Origin: JAUIIK01 sp963745675
GTDB taxonomy: Bacteria > Chloroflexota > Chloroflexia > Thermomicrobiales > CFX8
Length of the DNA: 64,000 nucleotides
NCBI GenBank assembly: GCA_963745675.1
Contig: CAVUYM010000008.1
Coordinates: 350,009 to 414,008 of the forward strand
Reading direction: 5' to 3'
Below the pieces are notes generated by a model. It was not told the DNA's origin and did no database searches. It was given only the letters and a program-made list of their open reading frames with translations. A program made the translations under genes and the position numbers. Shown here piece after piece: positions 26,885-35,798 of the stretch (positions are counted from its first letter, which is position 1; every line of letters starts with the position of its first letter).

Positions 26885-27868
26885 ATGCTTATGACAGGAC
26901 TGAGTGTATCCGCGAAGCGCCTTAGTGGCTTGCGCAATATGGCCAAAGGCAATGTTGGCGATCGGGTCTTCAAGGCCATCGCATATCTCTTCGGATTGTC
27001 TCTCCTTTTCGTAGCGCTCGCTCTCGTCTATGAACTTTGGGTCAAGAGCGAAGTTTCACGCCATGCATTCGGAATCAGTTTTCTGTGGGGCACGGACTGG
27101 AATCCGGTGACCAAGGAATTCGGCGCTTTTCCGTTCATCTACGGAACGATCATGACGTCCTTGTTTGCAATATTGCTGGCTGGCCCAATCGGTATCGGCA
27201 TCGCCGCGTACCTGGTGGAAATAGCGCCAGGTGGTATTGGCCGCGTGCTGGGATTCATGGTCGAGCTGCTGGCTGCGATCCCCTCAGTGGTCTACGGACT
27301 CTGGGGCATCTTTGTGCTTGGCCCATTCCTCGACAGCTATGTTGTGCCGATCATCGAGCCGACGCTCGGTTGGACACCGCTGTTTGAGGGCACGTTCACG
27401 ACCTTCAGTGTCTTCACCGCCAGCCTGGTCCTCGCGCTCATGATCCTGCCCACCGCCGCCTCGATCTGCCGGGATGTCATCTCAGCCGTCCCGAACGATC
27501 AGCGGGAAGCGATGCTGGCCCTGGGAGCAACGCGCTGGGAGATGTTTGTGCGGGCCGTCATGCCGTATGCCAAGAGCGGAATCATCGGCGCGATCGTGCT
27601 CGCCTATGGTCGTGCGGCTGGCGAGACGATGGCCGTTACCATGATCGCCGGCAACCGCCCGCAGGTCTTCGTATCCGGCTTCGATCAGGGGGCTACGATG
27701 GCGAGCATTATCGCATCGCAATTCGCAAACGCCGGGAGCGAGGAGTTTCTCTCGGCGCTGATCGAACTTGGTCTCGTCCTGTTCATTCTGACGCTGGTTA
27801 TCAATGTGCTGGCTCAACTACTGGTCTATGCGGTGTCAAAGGGACCATCCATCGGAATGAGAGCGTAG
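26885..27868 (+). CDS. pstC: Phosphate ABC transporter permease PstC
   Basis: A 327-residue permease with six or more helices, the first at about residues 35-55 (IAYLFGLSLLFVALALVYEL). The family marks are GTIMTSLFAILLAGPIGIGI, PSVVYGLWGIFVLGPFL and the cytoplasmic EAA loop QREAMLALGATRWEMFVRAV with ALGA, plus YGRAAGETMAVTMIAGN. It pairs with PstA to form the channel. The two-base gap to pstA implies coupling. Confidence 0.94.
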   Translation: MLMTGLSVSAKRLSGLRNMAKGNVGDRVFKAIAYLFGLSLLFVALALVYELWVKSEVSRHAFGISFLWGTDWNPVTKEFGAFPFIYGTIMTSLFAILLAGPIGIGIAAYLVEIAPGGIGRVLGFMVELLAAIPSVVYGLWGIFVLGPFLDSYVVPIIEPTLGWTPLFEGTFTTFSVFTASLVLALMILPTAASICRDVISAVPNDQREAMLALGATRWEMFVRAVMPYAKSGIIGAIVLAYGRAAGETMAVTMIAGNRPQVFVSGFDQGATMASIIASQFANAGSEEFLSALIELGLVLFILTLVINVLAQLLVYAVSKGPSIGMRA

Positions 27869-27870
27869 CT

Positions 27871-28734
27871 ATGGAAGTGGAACGAAGCATACTTACACTC
27901 TCCAGCAATGTCCGCCGCCGTCAGCTCGTCGATCGGATCATGACGATCCTGGCTTATAGCTGCACGCTCCTGGCGGTTGTAGTGCTCGGCTTAGTGCTTA
28001 CCTATGTCGTGTATCGCGGTCTGGGAGCCTGGAGCCCCGACTTCTTCACCGGTTTGCCCGAGCTGTTCGGAGACGGCGGTGGAATCAAGAACGCGCTCTA
28101 TGGAACGTTGGTGATCGTCGGAATTGCCGTGTTGATCGGTGTGCCTACCGGAGTGATGACGGGTATCTATCTGGCTGAATTCGGCAATGGCATTCTCGGT
28201 CGATTCATTCGTTTCCTTGCAGATACAATGACCGGGATTCCTTCGATCGTGGCCGGCATCTTCATGTACGGCTTGCTTGTCACGACGATGGGCTTTAACG
28301 CGTTCGCCGGCTCGTGCGCGCTGGCGATCCTGATGGCGCCCGTCATAGCGAGAACGACCGAAGAATCGATTCGCCTGGTGCCGCACAGCATACGCGAGGC
28401 GTCGCTGGCGCTTGGTATCCCGCAATGGAAGACAACGATGCGCATTGTCGTGCCAACCGCTATGAGCGGCATCATCACCGGCACCATGCTGGCGGTTGCA
28501 CGCGTTTCCGGGGAAACCGCGCCGCTCCTTTTTACGGCCCTCGGCAATAACTTCTTCAACAGCGACCCATTCAATGGTGCGATGTCGGCGGTATCCCTTT
28601 ACACTTACAGTGCGTCAATTTCGCCGTTCAAAGGTGTGCAGCAGGCTGCCTGGGGCGCCGCGCTTGTGCTAATAGTCATTGTCCTGATCATGAACCTGGC
28701 CGCCCGGCTCATCTTTGACCGCAGGAGGGTATAA
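27871..28734 (+). CDS. pstA: Phosphate ABC transporter permease PstA
   Basis: A 287-residue permease. It has an N-terminal helix (ILAYSCTLLAVVVLGLVLTY), GIKNALYGTLVIVGIAVLIG, the stretch DTMTGIPSIVAGIFMYGLLV, and the EAA loop SIREASLALGIPQWKTTMRI, with VARVSGETAPLLFTALGNNF, which is diagnostic for PstA. It forms a heterodimer with PstC in the membrane. The gap to pstB is three bases. Confidence 0.95.
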   Translation: MEVERSILTLSSNVRRRQLVDRIMTILAYSCTLLAVVVLGLVLTYVVYRGLGAWSPDFFTGLPELFGDGGGIKNALYGTLVIVGIAVLIGVPTGVMTGIYLAEFGNGILGRFIRFLADTMTGIPSIVAGIFMYGLLVTTMGFNAFAGSCALAILMAPVIARTTEESIRLVPHSIREASLALGIPQWKTTMRIVVPTAMSGIITGTMLAVARVSGETAPLLFTALGNNFFNSDPFNGAMSAVSLYTYSASISPFKGVQQAAWGAALVLIVIVLIMNLAARLIFDRRRV

Positions 28735-28737
28735 ACG

Positions 28738-29682
28738 ATGGCATCCGCTGAGCAAGAAAAACAGAATACACAGACTGTTGCTCCCATGCGTATTCCAACG
28801 CTGTCCCAACGAGCGACTGTGCGAGCCAGTGTGGACAAAAATGGCCGGACGCAGGCGGACGGCGCTCCAGAAATGGGAGATCAAATCGACGACACCGTCG
28901 TCGAGCGCCAGGCCAAGGGCATGGTGGTAAGGGATCTCTCTGCCTACTATGGCGACTTTCGAGCGGTCAAGGGCATCAATCTCGAAGTCCAGGCGAACAA
29001 GATCACGGCACTGATCGGTCCATCTGGTTGTGGGAAGAGCACGCTTCTGCGCTGCCTCAACCGGATGCACGAACTGGCACCCAAGGCGCGCGTTGAGGGC
29101 ACTGTGCTCCTCGAAGATGAAGATATCTATGCTCCGAATGTCAGTCCGGTAGCTGTACGCAAAGATATCGGGATGGTCTTTCAGAAGCCCAATCCTTTTC
29201 CGACGATGTCTATTTATGACAACGTTATCGCGGGTATCAAGCTTAACCGCCGAGCGAAGCGCTCCGAACTCGACGAAGTTGTCGAACGCACGCTACGCCA
29301 TGCCGCACTTTGGGATGAAGTCAAAGATCGCTTGAACCGCCCTGCGACGTCACTCTCCGGCGGGCAGCAGCAGCGCCTTTGTATCGCCCGGACGATTGCG
29401 ATTCAACCCGATATTGTACTGATGGATGAGCCATGCTCCGCGCTCGACCCGATCGCTACCGTGCGTATTGAGGATCTCATGCGGGAGCTCATTCGCGAAT
29501 ACACGATCGTGATCGTGACTCACAACATGCAGCAAGCAGCGCGCGTTTCGGACTACACAGCCTTTATGACAATGTCTGACGACCGGGCCGGAGAGCTGGT
29601 TGAGTTTGAGCCAACCAACGAACTCTTCACCAATCCCAAAAACAGCCGAACCGAAGACTACATCACCGGGCGATTTGGATAG
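28738..29682 (+). CDS. pstB: Phosphate ABC transporter ATPase PstB (long N-terminus)
   Basis: A 314-residue ATPase; the canonical PstB part starts near residue 60 (GMVVRDLSAYYGDFRAVKGI). Walker A GPSGCGKSTLLRCLNRMH, Q-loop MVFQKPNPFPTMSIYDNV, signature LSGGQQQRLCIARTIA, Walker B IVLMDEPCSALDP and switch His in VTHNMQQAARVSDY are all intact. The N-terminal 60 residues are hydrophilic and unlike usual PstB proteins (about 250-260 residues). Within them an ATG at 28786 could serve as a later start. It ends ETEDYITGRFG-like (TEDYITGRFG), as in the family. Confidence 0.95.
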   Translation: MASAEQEKQNTQTVAPMRIPTLSQRATVRASVDKNGRTQADGAPEMGDQIDDTVVERQAKGMVVRDLSAYYGDFRAVKGINLEVQANKITALIGPSGCGKSTLLRCLNRMHELAPKARVEGTVLLEDEDIYAPNVSPVAVRKDIGMVFQKPNPFPTMSIYDNVIAGIKLNRRAKRSELDEVVERTLRHAALWDEVKDRLNRPATSLSGGQQQRLCIARTIAIQPDIVLMDEPCSALDPIATVRIEDLMRELIREYTIVIVTHNMQQAARVSDYTAFMTMSDDRAGELVEFEPTNELFTNPKNSRTEDYITGRFG

Positions 29683-29739
29683 TCATGACCCGTTGACCAC
29701 TTAACGAAGTGAGTTGGCGTCAAGAAGGGATCCTGAGTT

Positions 29740-30429
29740 GTGAGCCGCATCGAATTCATAAAATCGCTCGGCGAAATTCAGGAGGATGTCCTCATCCTCG
29801 GTAGTATGGTGGCGAAAGCTATCGACCAGTCAATCAAGGCTCACGAGATCCAAAATACGAGCCTTGCCCAGCAGGTGCTCGCTGGTGATGAGGCGATCAA
29901 CAACAAGCGTTGGGAGATTGAGGAAAATACGCTCACCCTGATAGCGAGGCAGGCCCCGATGGCCGGAGATTTAAGGCGTATCATGGCCAGCGTGCATATC
30001 GCGACAAATCTCGAACGTATGGGCGACCATGCTGAAGGCATAGCCCGGCTTACGCTCCTCACTGCAGACGAGCCCCTGCTCAAGCCGCTTGCTACCATCC
30101 CCCAAATGGCGGAGGCCGGGCTGTTGATGCTGAACGGCGCACTTGATGCGTACGTGGAAAACAGTCCGGAACGCGCGCGCGAAATTGCCAAACAGGACGA
30201 TGCGGTAGATAATTTCTACGATCAAATGTATGGAGAACTGTTGACAATCATGATCGCTGACCCAAGCACGGCCGCGCGTGCGACCCATTTGCTTTGGGTG
30301 GCTCACAATCTCGAACGCATCGCCGATCGCGTCACGAATATTTGTGAAAGAGTTATTTTCTCTGCTACGGGCAAGTTTGAAGAGGTCAATCCGAAGGACT
30401 TCGGCAAGCGTGCCGCCATTCTGAATTAG
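29740..30429 (+). CDS. phoU: Phosphate signalling/uptake regulator PhoU
   Basis: A 229-residue all-helical protein made of two similar three-helix bundles. Metal-binding family motifs are seen twice: EENTLTLIARQAPMAGDLRRI with IATNLERMGDHAEGIAR, and ARATHLLWVAHNLERIADRVTNICE. PhoU shuts down Pst uptake and PhoR signalling when phosphate is plentiful. It follows pstB by 57 bases with AAGGGA before the GTG start. A second phoU follows directly. Confidence 0.93.
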   Translation: MSRIEFIKSLGEIQEDVLILGSMVAKAIDQSIKAHEIQNTSLAQQVLAGDEAINNKRWEIEENTLTLIARQAPMAGDLRRIMASVHIATNLERMGDHAEGIARLTLLTADEPLLKPLATIPQMAEAGLLMLNGALDAYVENSPERAREIAKQDDAVDNFYDQMYGELLTIMIADPSTAARATHLLWVAHNLERIADRVTNICERVIFSATGKFEEVNPKDFGKRAAILN

Positions 30430-30498
30430 ACGCGATAGGGCTGCCTTGCGAGTCGAGTGGTCAGCCAGCGGTATGACGAAACCGGAGAACTATCCCGT

Positions 30499-31185
30499 AT
30501 GGCAAGGTTAGAGTTCGCGTCAAATCTTGGCGATGTCCGAAACCGGACGGTCACACTTGCCAGCATGGTTGACAAGGCCATCGCTCGGTCGGTTGAAGGT
30601 TTCAGGGCCTGGGATGTCGAAATATCGAACGATGTAATAGCCAGCGACAGCCAGATCAATAGTGCTCGCTGGGATATTGAGGAGGAAATTGTCCTCCTCA
30701 TCGCCCGCCAAGCGCCGATGGCAAGAGACCTGCGCGAGCTGATCTCATTTCTCCACATCGCGACCGAGCTCGAGCGCATCGGGGACTATGCAAAGGTCGT
30801 CGCCCGCACCGTTCTCGAGTACAGCGATCCACCAGCTATCAAAGCCACGCCGAGCATCCTCGATCTCGGAGCCTTGGGGCGGTCCCAGCTGGCAGACGCG
30901 ATCGAAGCATTCCTTGAGCGAGACGCTGCAATGGCACGCCGCGTAGCGAAGCATGACGACCAAATGGATGTTCTCTGGACGCGGATATATCACCAACTGG
31001 TCGCCGAGATGATCGCCGAACCGGATCTTGTCGAGGAGGCATCAGCGTTGCTTTGGATCGCACATAACTTCGAGCGGATGGGCGATCGTGTCACGAACAT
31101 ATGCGAGCGCATCATCTATGCAGCAACTGGAGAATTCGAGGAGAACGTCCATCTCCCAGACGACCAGCGGGAGCAGATTGGTTAA
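30499..31185 (+). CDS. Second PhoU homologue
   Basis: About 228 residues from ATG 30499, chosen because MARLEFASNLGDVRNRTVTLASMVDKAI then aligns with the start of the preceding PhoU; an in-frame GTG at 30457 would add 14 residues. The same two motifs occur (EEEIVLLIARQAPMARDLREL with IATELERIGDYAKVVAR, and ASALLWIAHNFERMGDRVTNICE). Tandem phoU paralogues are known in several bacteria and may form heterodimers or have separate partners. Its stop overlaps the start of the IMPase-like gene by eight bases. Confidence 0.9.
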   Translation: MARLEFASNLGDVRNRTVTLASMVDKAIARSVEGFRAWDVEISNDVIASDSQINSARWDIEEEIVLLIARQAPMARDLRELISFLHIATELERIGDYAKVVARTVLEYSDPPAIKATPSILDLGALGRSQLADAIEAFLERDAAMARRVAKHDDQMDVLWTRIYHQLVAEMIAEPDLVEEASALLWIAHNFERMGDRVTNICERIIYAATGEFEENVHLPDDQREQIG

Positions 31186-32122
31186 TCGCGACTGGTCGGC
31201 ACAGCTCGTGCAACTGATGATTCAGTGTAGCGAACGAGTGCATCAGGCGCTCGTGCGTGCCGAGTTTCGCCAGTTAGCCGTTGTCGTCGGGATGGGCGCT
31301 GATGGTGAAGACACGAAGGGTATAGATCAGGTTGCGGAGATGGCCGCGCTGGAGTTTTTGGAGCAGGCCAGCCCGCGAATGAATATTCTCAGCGAAGAGG
31401 TCGGGTATATCGACCAGGCCTCGTCACTGACCGCTGTTATCGACCCTATCGACTCGACGATCAACGCAACCTCGCTACCGATCTTCAAGGATCCTGATCC
31501 ATCTGATCTGACTGATCGAGCAAGCGCGCTGGAAGTGAATCAGCACCTCTTTGGCTACCCTTACTTTGCTTTCTCTATCGGCATTTTCGAAGACGGCGAG
31601 CCGATTGCCGGTTGTGTTCGTAATCTGCCGACTGCTGAGATCTTCACCGTCGTCCGCGGCACGCCCGTCGAACTGGATGGTGTGCCTGTCCAGGGTTCCG
31701 GCAGAACGAGCGTGAATGGTGCTCGGGTTGGCTTTGTGAGACCCGAAACCGCCGCTGCCCTGCAAGCGATCGAACCGCTGCTTGTGGGCTCAAGCACGCG
31801 AGTCCGTATCGCTGGTTGCTCTGCCCTCGATCTGGCCCTCGTTGCAAGCGGGATTCTCGACGGCGTGATTAATCCGAATCGCGTCTCGCCACGCGGCTAT
31901 GGGGAGAAGATCGTGGACTATGCAGGAGCATGGCCAATGTTGCTTGAGTCCGGCGGCATCCTCACCCACAACGACGGCTCGCCCCTTCCTGATCGTCTCG
32001 ATCTCGCCGACCGAACGCCTATACTGGCCGCAGCGTCGCCCGAACTCCATGCTGAGTTCGTCAGTATGATCGACAAGGCGAATTGGGACGAGGTTCGGCA
32101 TGACAGCAGCAGACCGGTTTGA
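31178..32122 (+). CDS. Inositol-monophosphatase-family protein
   Basis: About 314 residues from TTG 31178 (GGGAG upstream), reading MVNRDWSAQLVQLM. IMPase motifs: the metal Glu pair in NILSEEVGYID, the motif AVIDPIDSTINA (DPxD-S-T), and RIAGCSALDLALVASGILDGVI followed by KIVDYAGAWPMLLESGG, where the family has W-D-x-A-A-G. The catalytic set looks complete, so a Mg- or Li-sensitive phosphatase acting on inositol phosphate, fructose bisphosphate or a related ester is likely. It overlaps phoU2 and TIGR04076, suggesting an extension of the phosphate operon. Confidence 0.85.
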   Translation: MVNRDWSAQLVQLMIQCSERVHQALVRAEFRQLAVVVGMGADGEDTKGIDQVAEMAALEFLEQASPRMNILSEEVGYIDQASSLTAVIDPIDSTINATSLPIFKDPDPSDLTDRASALEVNQHLFGYPYFAFSIGIFEDGEPIAGCVRNLPTAEIFTVVRGTPVELDGVPVQGSGRTSVNGARVGFVRPETAAALQAIEPLLVGSSTRVRIAGCSALDLALVASGILDGVINPNRVSPRGYGEKIVDYAGAWPMLLESGGILTHNDGSPLPDRLDLADRTPILAAASPELHAEFVSMIDKANWDEVRHDSSRPV

Positions 32123-32423
32123 GCTTTTTGATCTGCGCGTAACTGTTGCGGAGATCCACGGGCGCTCAGTCTGTGGCCTTGAAGTCGGCGACTTCTTCGA
32201 ACTCACCGAATCGAGCAAAATTCGCATACCCGACGGCAAACATTTTTGCCTCTATGCGCTTTCGTCCATTTTGCCGCTGTTGCCTCCCAAGCAGCGCCGG
32301 TTGGATGCAAACGACTGGCTGGAACAGGATACGCTCGTAGCCTGCCCAGACCCTGAAGAGCGACTCATCATGCGTATCGAGCGCATCCGCCAGCGCACGC
32401 TGAAGACGAGCGATCTAACGTGA
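32100..32423 (+). CDS. TIGR04076-family protein
   Basis: A 107-residue protein of the TIGR04076 family, recognised by GRSVCGLEVGDFFEL, HFCLYALSSILPLLPPKQR and NDWLEQDTLVACPDPEERLI. Conserved Cys residues (in SVCG, FCLYAL and ACPDP) suggest metal binding or redox function, but the role is unknown. It overlaps the IMPase-like gene by 23 bases and the LLM gene by four. Confidence 0.8.
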   Translation: MTAADRFELFDLRVTVAEIHGRSVCGLEVGDFFELTESSKIRIPDGKHFCLYALSSILPLLPPKQRRLDANDWLEQDTLVACPDPEERLIMRIERIRQRTLKTSDLT

Positions 32424-33398
32424 CCTCACCGCGCGAAGTGTCAATCGCATTCCAGACTGATAAACAGCCCGATGAATACCGAGAACTGGCGCAACAAGTT
32501 GAAAGCTACGGCTTCGACCTCCTATCGATGTACGCGGATCTGACCTTTCAGCCACCTATCGTGCCTCTGACGCTTTCGGCGATGGCGACGAAGCGCATCC
32601 GCCTCGGCCCGGCGTCGCTCAACCCCTTCACACTTCATCCTGTCGAGATTGCAGGGCAGATCGCGACTCTTGACATGGTTAGCAGAGGGCGCGCCTACCT
32701 GGGAATATCGAGAGGCGCCTGGCTCGATGCGATCGGTGTCAAACAGCAGCGAGCTGTCAGCCGGGTTGTCGACACGCTGCGAGCGGTGAAGCATCTCCTC
32801 GCCGGTGAAGCAACGACGTTTGAGGGGCGCACCGTCAACTTGCGTGCAGACGTCAACCTGCGATATCATCCGGGAACGGTCAATCGTACCGATGCTCATC
32901 GGATCCTGGGGGCCGCGCCTCGTCGGCCTGGCAGCACCGCATGTTGATGAAGTCAAACTCGGCGGATCGGCTAATCCGGCGATGATTCCCGTTGCGCGTA
33001 AATGGCTCGGAGACGAGCAGTGTGGCATCGTCGTTGGCGCAGTCACCGTCGTTGACGAGGATGGAGCGCTGGCGCGTGAGATTGTCAAACGCGAAATGGC
33101 TCTCTACCTCCCAGTCGTTGCCCCACTCGACCCGACAGTCAGCCTAGATCCTGACTTGCTGCGACGGATCGATGACCTGGTACGGCAGAACAGAATTGAC
33201 GAGGCTGGCCGGCAGATAAGCGACGACCTTGTGAGCAAGTTTGCATTTGCTGGTTCCCCCGCAGAAATCATCGAGCACTGTAACGAGCTCTTCGAGGCAG
33301 GCGCGACGCGAATCGAATTTGGTACCCCACACGGGGTCACAACCGCAGCCGGCCTCAGATTGCTTGGCCGGTCGGTCCTGCCGGCACTGCGCAACTAG
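32420..33398 (+). CDS. LLM-class flavin/F420-dependent oxidoreductase (one frameshift)
   Basis: GTG 32420 overlaps the previous stop. The first frame gives VSIAFQTDKQPDEYRELAQQ, RIRLGPASLNPFTLHPVEIA and GRAYLGISRGAWLD, up to about 32880; the second frame carries on with PMLIGSWGPRLVGLAAPHVD and the C-terminal FAGSPAEIIEHCNELFEAG. Together about 325 residues of the F420-dependent methylene-H4MPT-reductase-like branch of LLM proteins. The frame change near 32880-32900 is probably an indel. Its link by overlaps to TIGR04076 and an IMPase-like gene suggests one cofactor or sugar-phosphate pathway, unspecified. Confidence 0.8.
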
Positions 33399-33535
33399 CA
33401 CGGCAGCTGCAGTTTGTTCGTTACCGGTCGGAAGTCAGGTTCGCACCATCACTGTACGTACACTGGCGCGTCAGTCTTGCGTCGCCGCGTTTATTCAGGA
33501 TTTGACCGGATTCGGGCTCATCGGCCGCTGTAGTG

Positions 33536-34612
33536 CTAGCTGCCGTCGCGTTTGGTTTGCAGCGCCGCGGCTGAAGAAACGGATGATGCCCGAATGATCA
33601 ATTGTGGCGCGATCTGGACCTGCCTGGGCTCATAGTCGTCGTTGTGTATCTGGTCCATGAGTGTGGCAAATGCAGTTTGGCCCATCTCGTAGAGGGGAAT
33701 TTCTACAGTGGTCAGGGCCGGTCTGACGATGCTCGAAACATTGGAATCACCAAACCCGACGATTGCAATTTCTTCTGGAATGCGAACGTCGAGAGAGTGA
33801 AGGTACTGGATTGCTCCGACAGCCGGTAGATCATTCGTGGCAAAGATCGCACCAGGGCGAGGGCTGAGCCGAAGTATGCGCTCCATAGCATCGGCCCCAC
33901 CCTGGAGCAGATCATTGAAGCCTCGTCCGAAGCGCCCGGCGTCGCGCGTAATCAGCGCCGGATCTGGAGCGATACCGGCCCGTTCGAGCGCGGTGGAGTA
34001 GCCTGCCAGTTTCCTGGTATCGACATTGCTCGTCTGACTCATACCCAGAAAGGCGATCCTTCTATGGCCAAGGCGGAGGAGATGTTCCGTAGCGATCCGC
34101 GCACCGGATTCGTAGCCGGGCCAGATCACGGATGACGGTTTCTGCTGAACTTCCTGATTGACCATGACGATGGGGAAAAGTCCGCCGATTGCGCGTTCGA
34201 AGGTCTCATCGTTGAGTCGGGAATTGAAGCTGATGATTCCCGCGACACGATGGCCACGTAATCGTTCGATTGCCTTCAGTTCACGCTCGTCGTCTCCGGA
34301 TGAGTTGCAGAGAAAGACGCTGTAACCTAGCTCTTCGGCCGCGTCTTCCACTCCGCGCGCGATCTGAGGAAAAAAGGGCTGGTCGATATTCGGCACGGAC
34401 AGTCCGATGACGAGCGATTTATTCGTCACCAGGCTGCGGGCCAGCGCATTGGGCTGGTAGCCGAGCTCCCGGATTGCTTCGAGGACCCGCTTGCGGGTGG
34501 AGTCAGCGACATCGCCCTTGTTATTGATGACGCGAGAGATCGTCTGTTTCGAGACATTTGCACGGGCGGCTACATCGCTGAGCGTAGGTTGGCGTCCGCG
34601 TTCCGTTGCCAT
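33536..34612 (-). CDS. LacI-family transcriptional regulator
   Basis: A 358-residue repressor. The N-terminal HTH and hinge are LSDVAARANVSKQTISRVIN (about 11-30) and the hinge helix PNALARSLVTNKS. The periplasmic-binding-like effector domain follows (VIGLSVPNIDQPFFPQIARG, then GAIFATNDLPAVGAIQYL and EIAIVGFGDSNVSSIVRPAL, the usual end). Effectors of the family are mostly sugars, but some bind amides or nucleosides. It is divergent from the creatininase/RraA/transport cluster, and operator-like half-sites lie between them, so it probably controls that cluster. Confidence 0.92.
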   Translation of the reverse strand: MATERGRQPTLSDVAARANVSKQTISRVINNKGDVADSTRKRVLEAIRELGYQPNALARSLVTNKSLVIGLSVPNIDQPFFPQIARGVEDAAEELGYSVFLCNSSGDDERELKAIERLRGHRVAGIISFNSRLNDETFERAIGGLFPIVMVNQEVQQKPSSVIWPGYESGARIATEHLLRLGHRRIAFLGMSQTSNVDTRKLAGYSTALERAGIAPDPALITRDAGRFGRGFNDLLQGGADAMERILRLSPRPGAIFATNDLPAVGAIQYLHSLDVRIPEEIAIVGFGDSNVSSIVRPALTTVEIPLYEMGQTAFATLMDQIHNDDYEPRQVQIAPQLIIRASSVSSAAALQTKRDGS

Positions 34613-35027
34613 CTATCCCAACTCATCATCCATCGAATGGAATCGTCCTGGCTGCGCCGGTTTGCGAGGACCTGCTATTCGGGAGGGAAGCGGATTTCGC
34701 CAGAGATCGTATTGCTACCGGCGAATGCTTGGGAACGCTCCCATAGAAACTTAGTCTATCGCACTGCCCGGACGCAGTAGCTGATTGAACAGCATAAGCG
34801 ATCGCTGAGTGAAGATTATCGCCATAAACAAGGTAAAAAGAGCGTCAGGTTGAGAAAGAATCATTGAATCATTCGACGTTGTAGCGGGGCCGATGATGTT
34901 GACGCAGCCGGGACTACTGGTACGATGTTATCGGTAACGGGAACGATAACAGTCCTCCGGGAATGACGAATGTATCGCAGCCCGAAAAGACGAGAAGCGT
35001 GCCGAAGCTCGAAAGAGGAGAAGTGCC
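34613..35027. other. Divergent regulatory region
   Basis: No gene is seen. The right part is AT-rich and holds the operator-like half-sites at 34926-34951; the rest is assigned to promoters of the LacI-type gene and the creatininase cluster. Confidence 0.5.
34926..34951. promoter_or_regulatory. Putative LacI-family operator (inverted half-sites)
   Basis: TGTTATCG (34926-34933) and CGATAACA (34944-34951) are exact inverted repeats. The left one continues as GTTATCGGTAAC, close to the CG-centred palindromes bound by LacI/GalR proteins. The site is about 80 bases upstream of the first cluster gene. Confidence 0.5.
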
Positions 35028-35753
35028 GTGTACATGATGGAGAAGCCCTGGGTCGATTTCGACGCCATCCGTCAGGAGCAGGATCTCGTCATCATTCCGA
35101 CAGGCGCGGTCGAGGTTTACGGCCAGCACCTGCCGGCCGGGACGGACACGATCGTCATCACCCATGTGGCTCGTCTGGTGGGCGAACGATTGGGCGCGCC
35201 TGTGCTACCGGCGTTGCCGGTCGGCTTTTCGCGCTCGCTCGGCGACTTCCCCGGCACGCTCAATATCTCGACAAGTACGCTCATGGCCTACGTCCGTGAA
35301 TGCGCCGAGAGCGTCATTCCCTGGGGCTTCAAGCGCATCCTCTTTCTGAACAGCCATCGCGGGAACATCGGGCCAATCGGCGAAGTCGCGATGGAACTGC
35401 AAGCTACCCATGGTGTGACCTGCGCCCAGGTCTTCTGGTGGGACTACGTGGCCTCGCTGGTGACCGATATCGTCGATTCCGCGCCGCATGCAAACGGCCA
35501 CGCGTCGGAGATCGGCACCTCGATCATGCTCCATCTGGAGCCGGACTTCGTGGTCGCGGATCGCATCCAGGATCAGACCCCGACCAGCGGCGTGCCGTAC
35601 GCCGACATCATCCAGTACAAGGGCATGCGCGCCCGCTCGGACACCGGTGTTGTCGGGAATCCTGCAGTTGCGTCAGCTGAGAAGGGTGCGGTGATGGTCC
35701 GGCGTGGCGTCGACCGGATCGTTGATTTTGTGCGAGATGAGTTTGGCGGCTAA
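35028..35753 (+). CDS. Creatininase-family amidohydrolase
   Basis: A 241-residue creatininase-fold protein; GTG 35028 lies seven bases after GAGGAG. Metal-site motifs: IIPTGAVEVYGQHLPAGTDT (Glu, His, Asp), LFLNSHRGNIGPIG (the usual NGHGGN loop, here NSHRGN) and NGHASEIGTSIMLHLEP (family HAGExETS). Creatininases open cyclic amides such as creatinine; homologues act on other cyclic amides (mycofactocin MftE, FAPy deamidase). All key residues but the G in the middle loop are kept. It heads a cluster with RraA-like and another creatininase-like gene. Confidence 0.88.
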   Translation: MYMMEKPWVDFDAIRQEQDLVIIPTGAVEVYGQHLPAGTDTIVITHVARLVGERLGAPVLPALPVGFSRSLGDFPGTLNISTSTLMAYVRECAESVIPWGFKRILFLNSHRGNIGPIGEVAMELQATHGVTCAQVFWWDYVASLVTDIVDSAPHANGHASEIGTSIMLHLEPDFVVADRIQDQTPTSGVPYADIIQYKGMRARSDTGVVGNPAVASAEKGAVMVRRGVDRIVDFVRDEFGG

Positions 35754-35798
35754 CTCCCGGCTTTGATAGCGAGAGTGCTGTGCCTGAAAGGAACAAGA

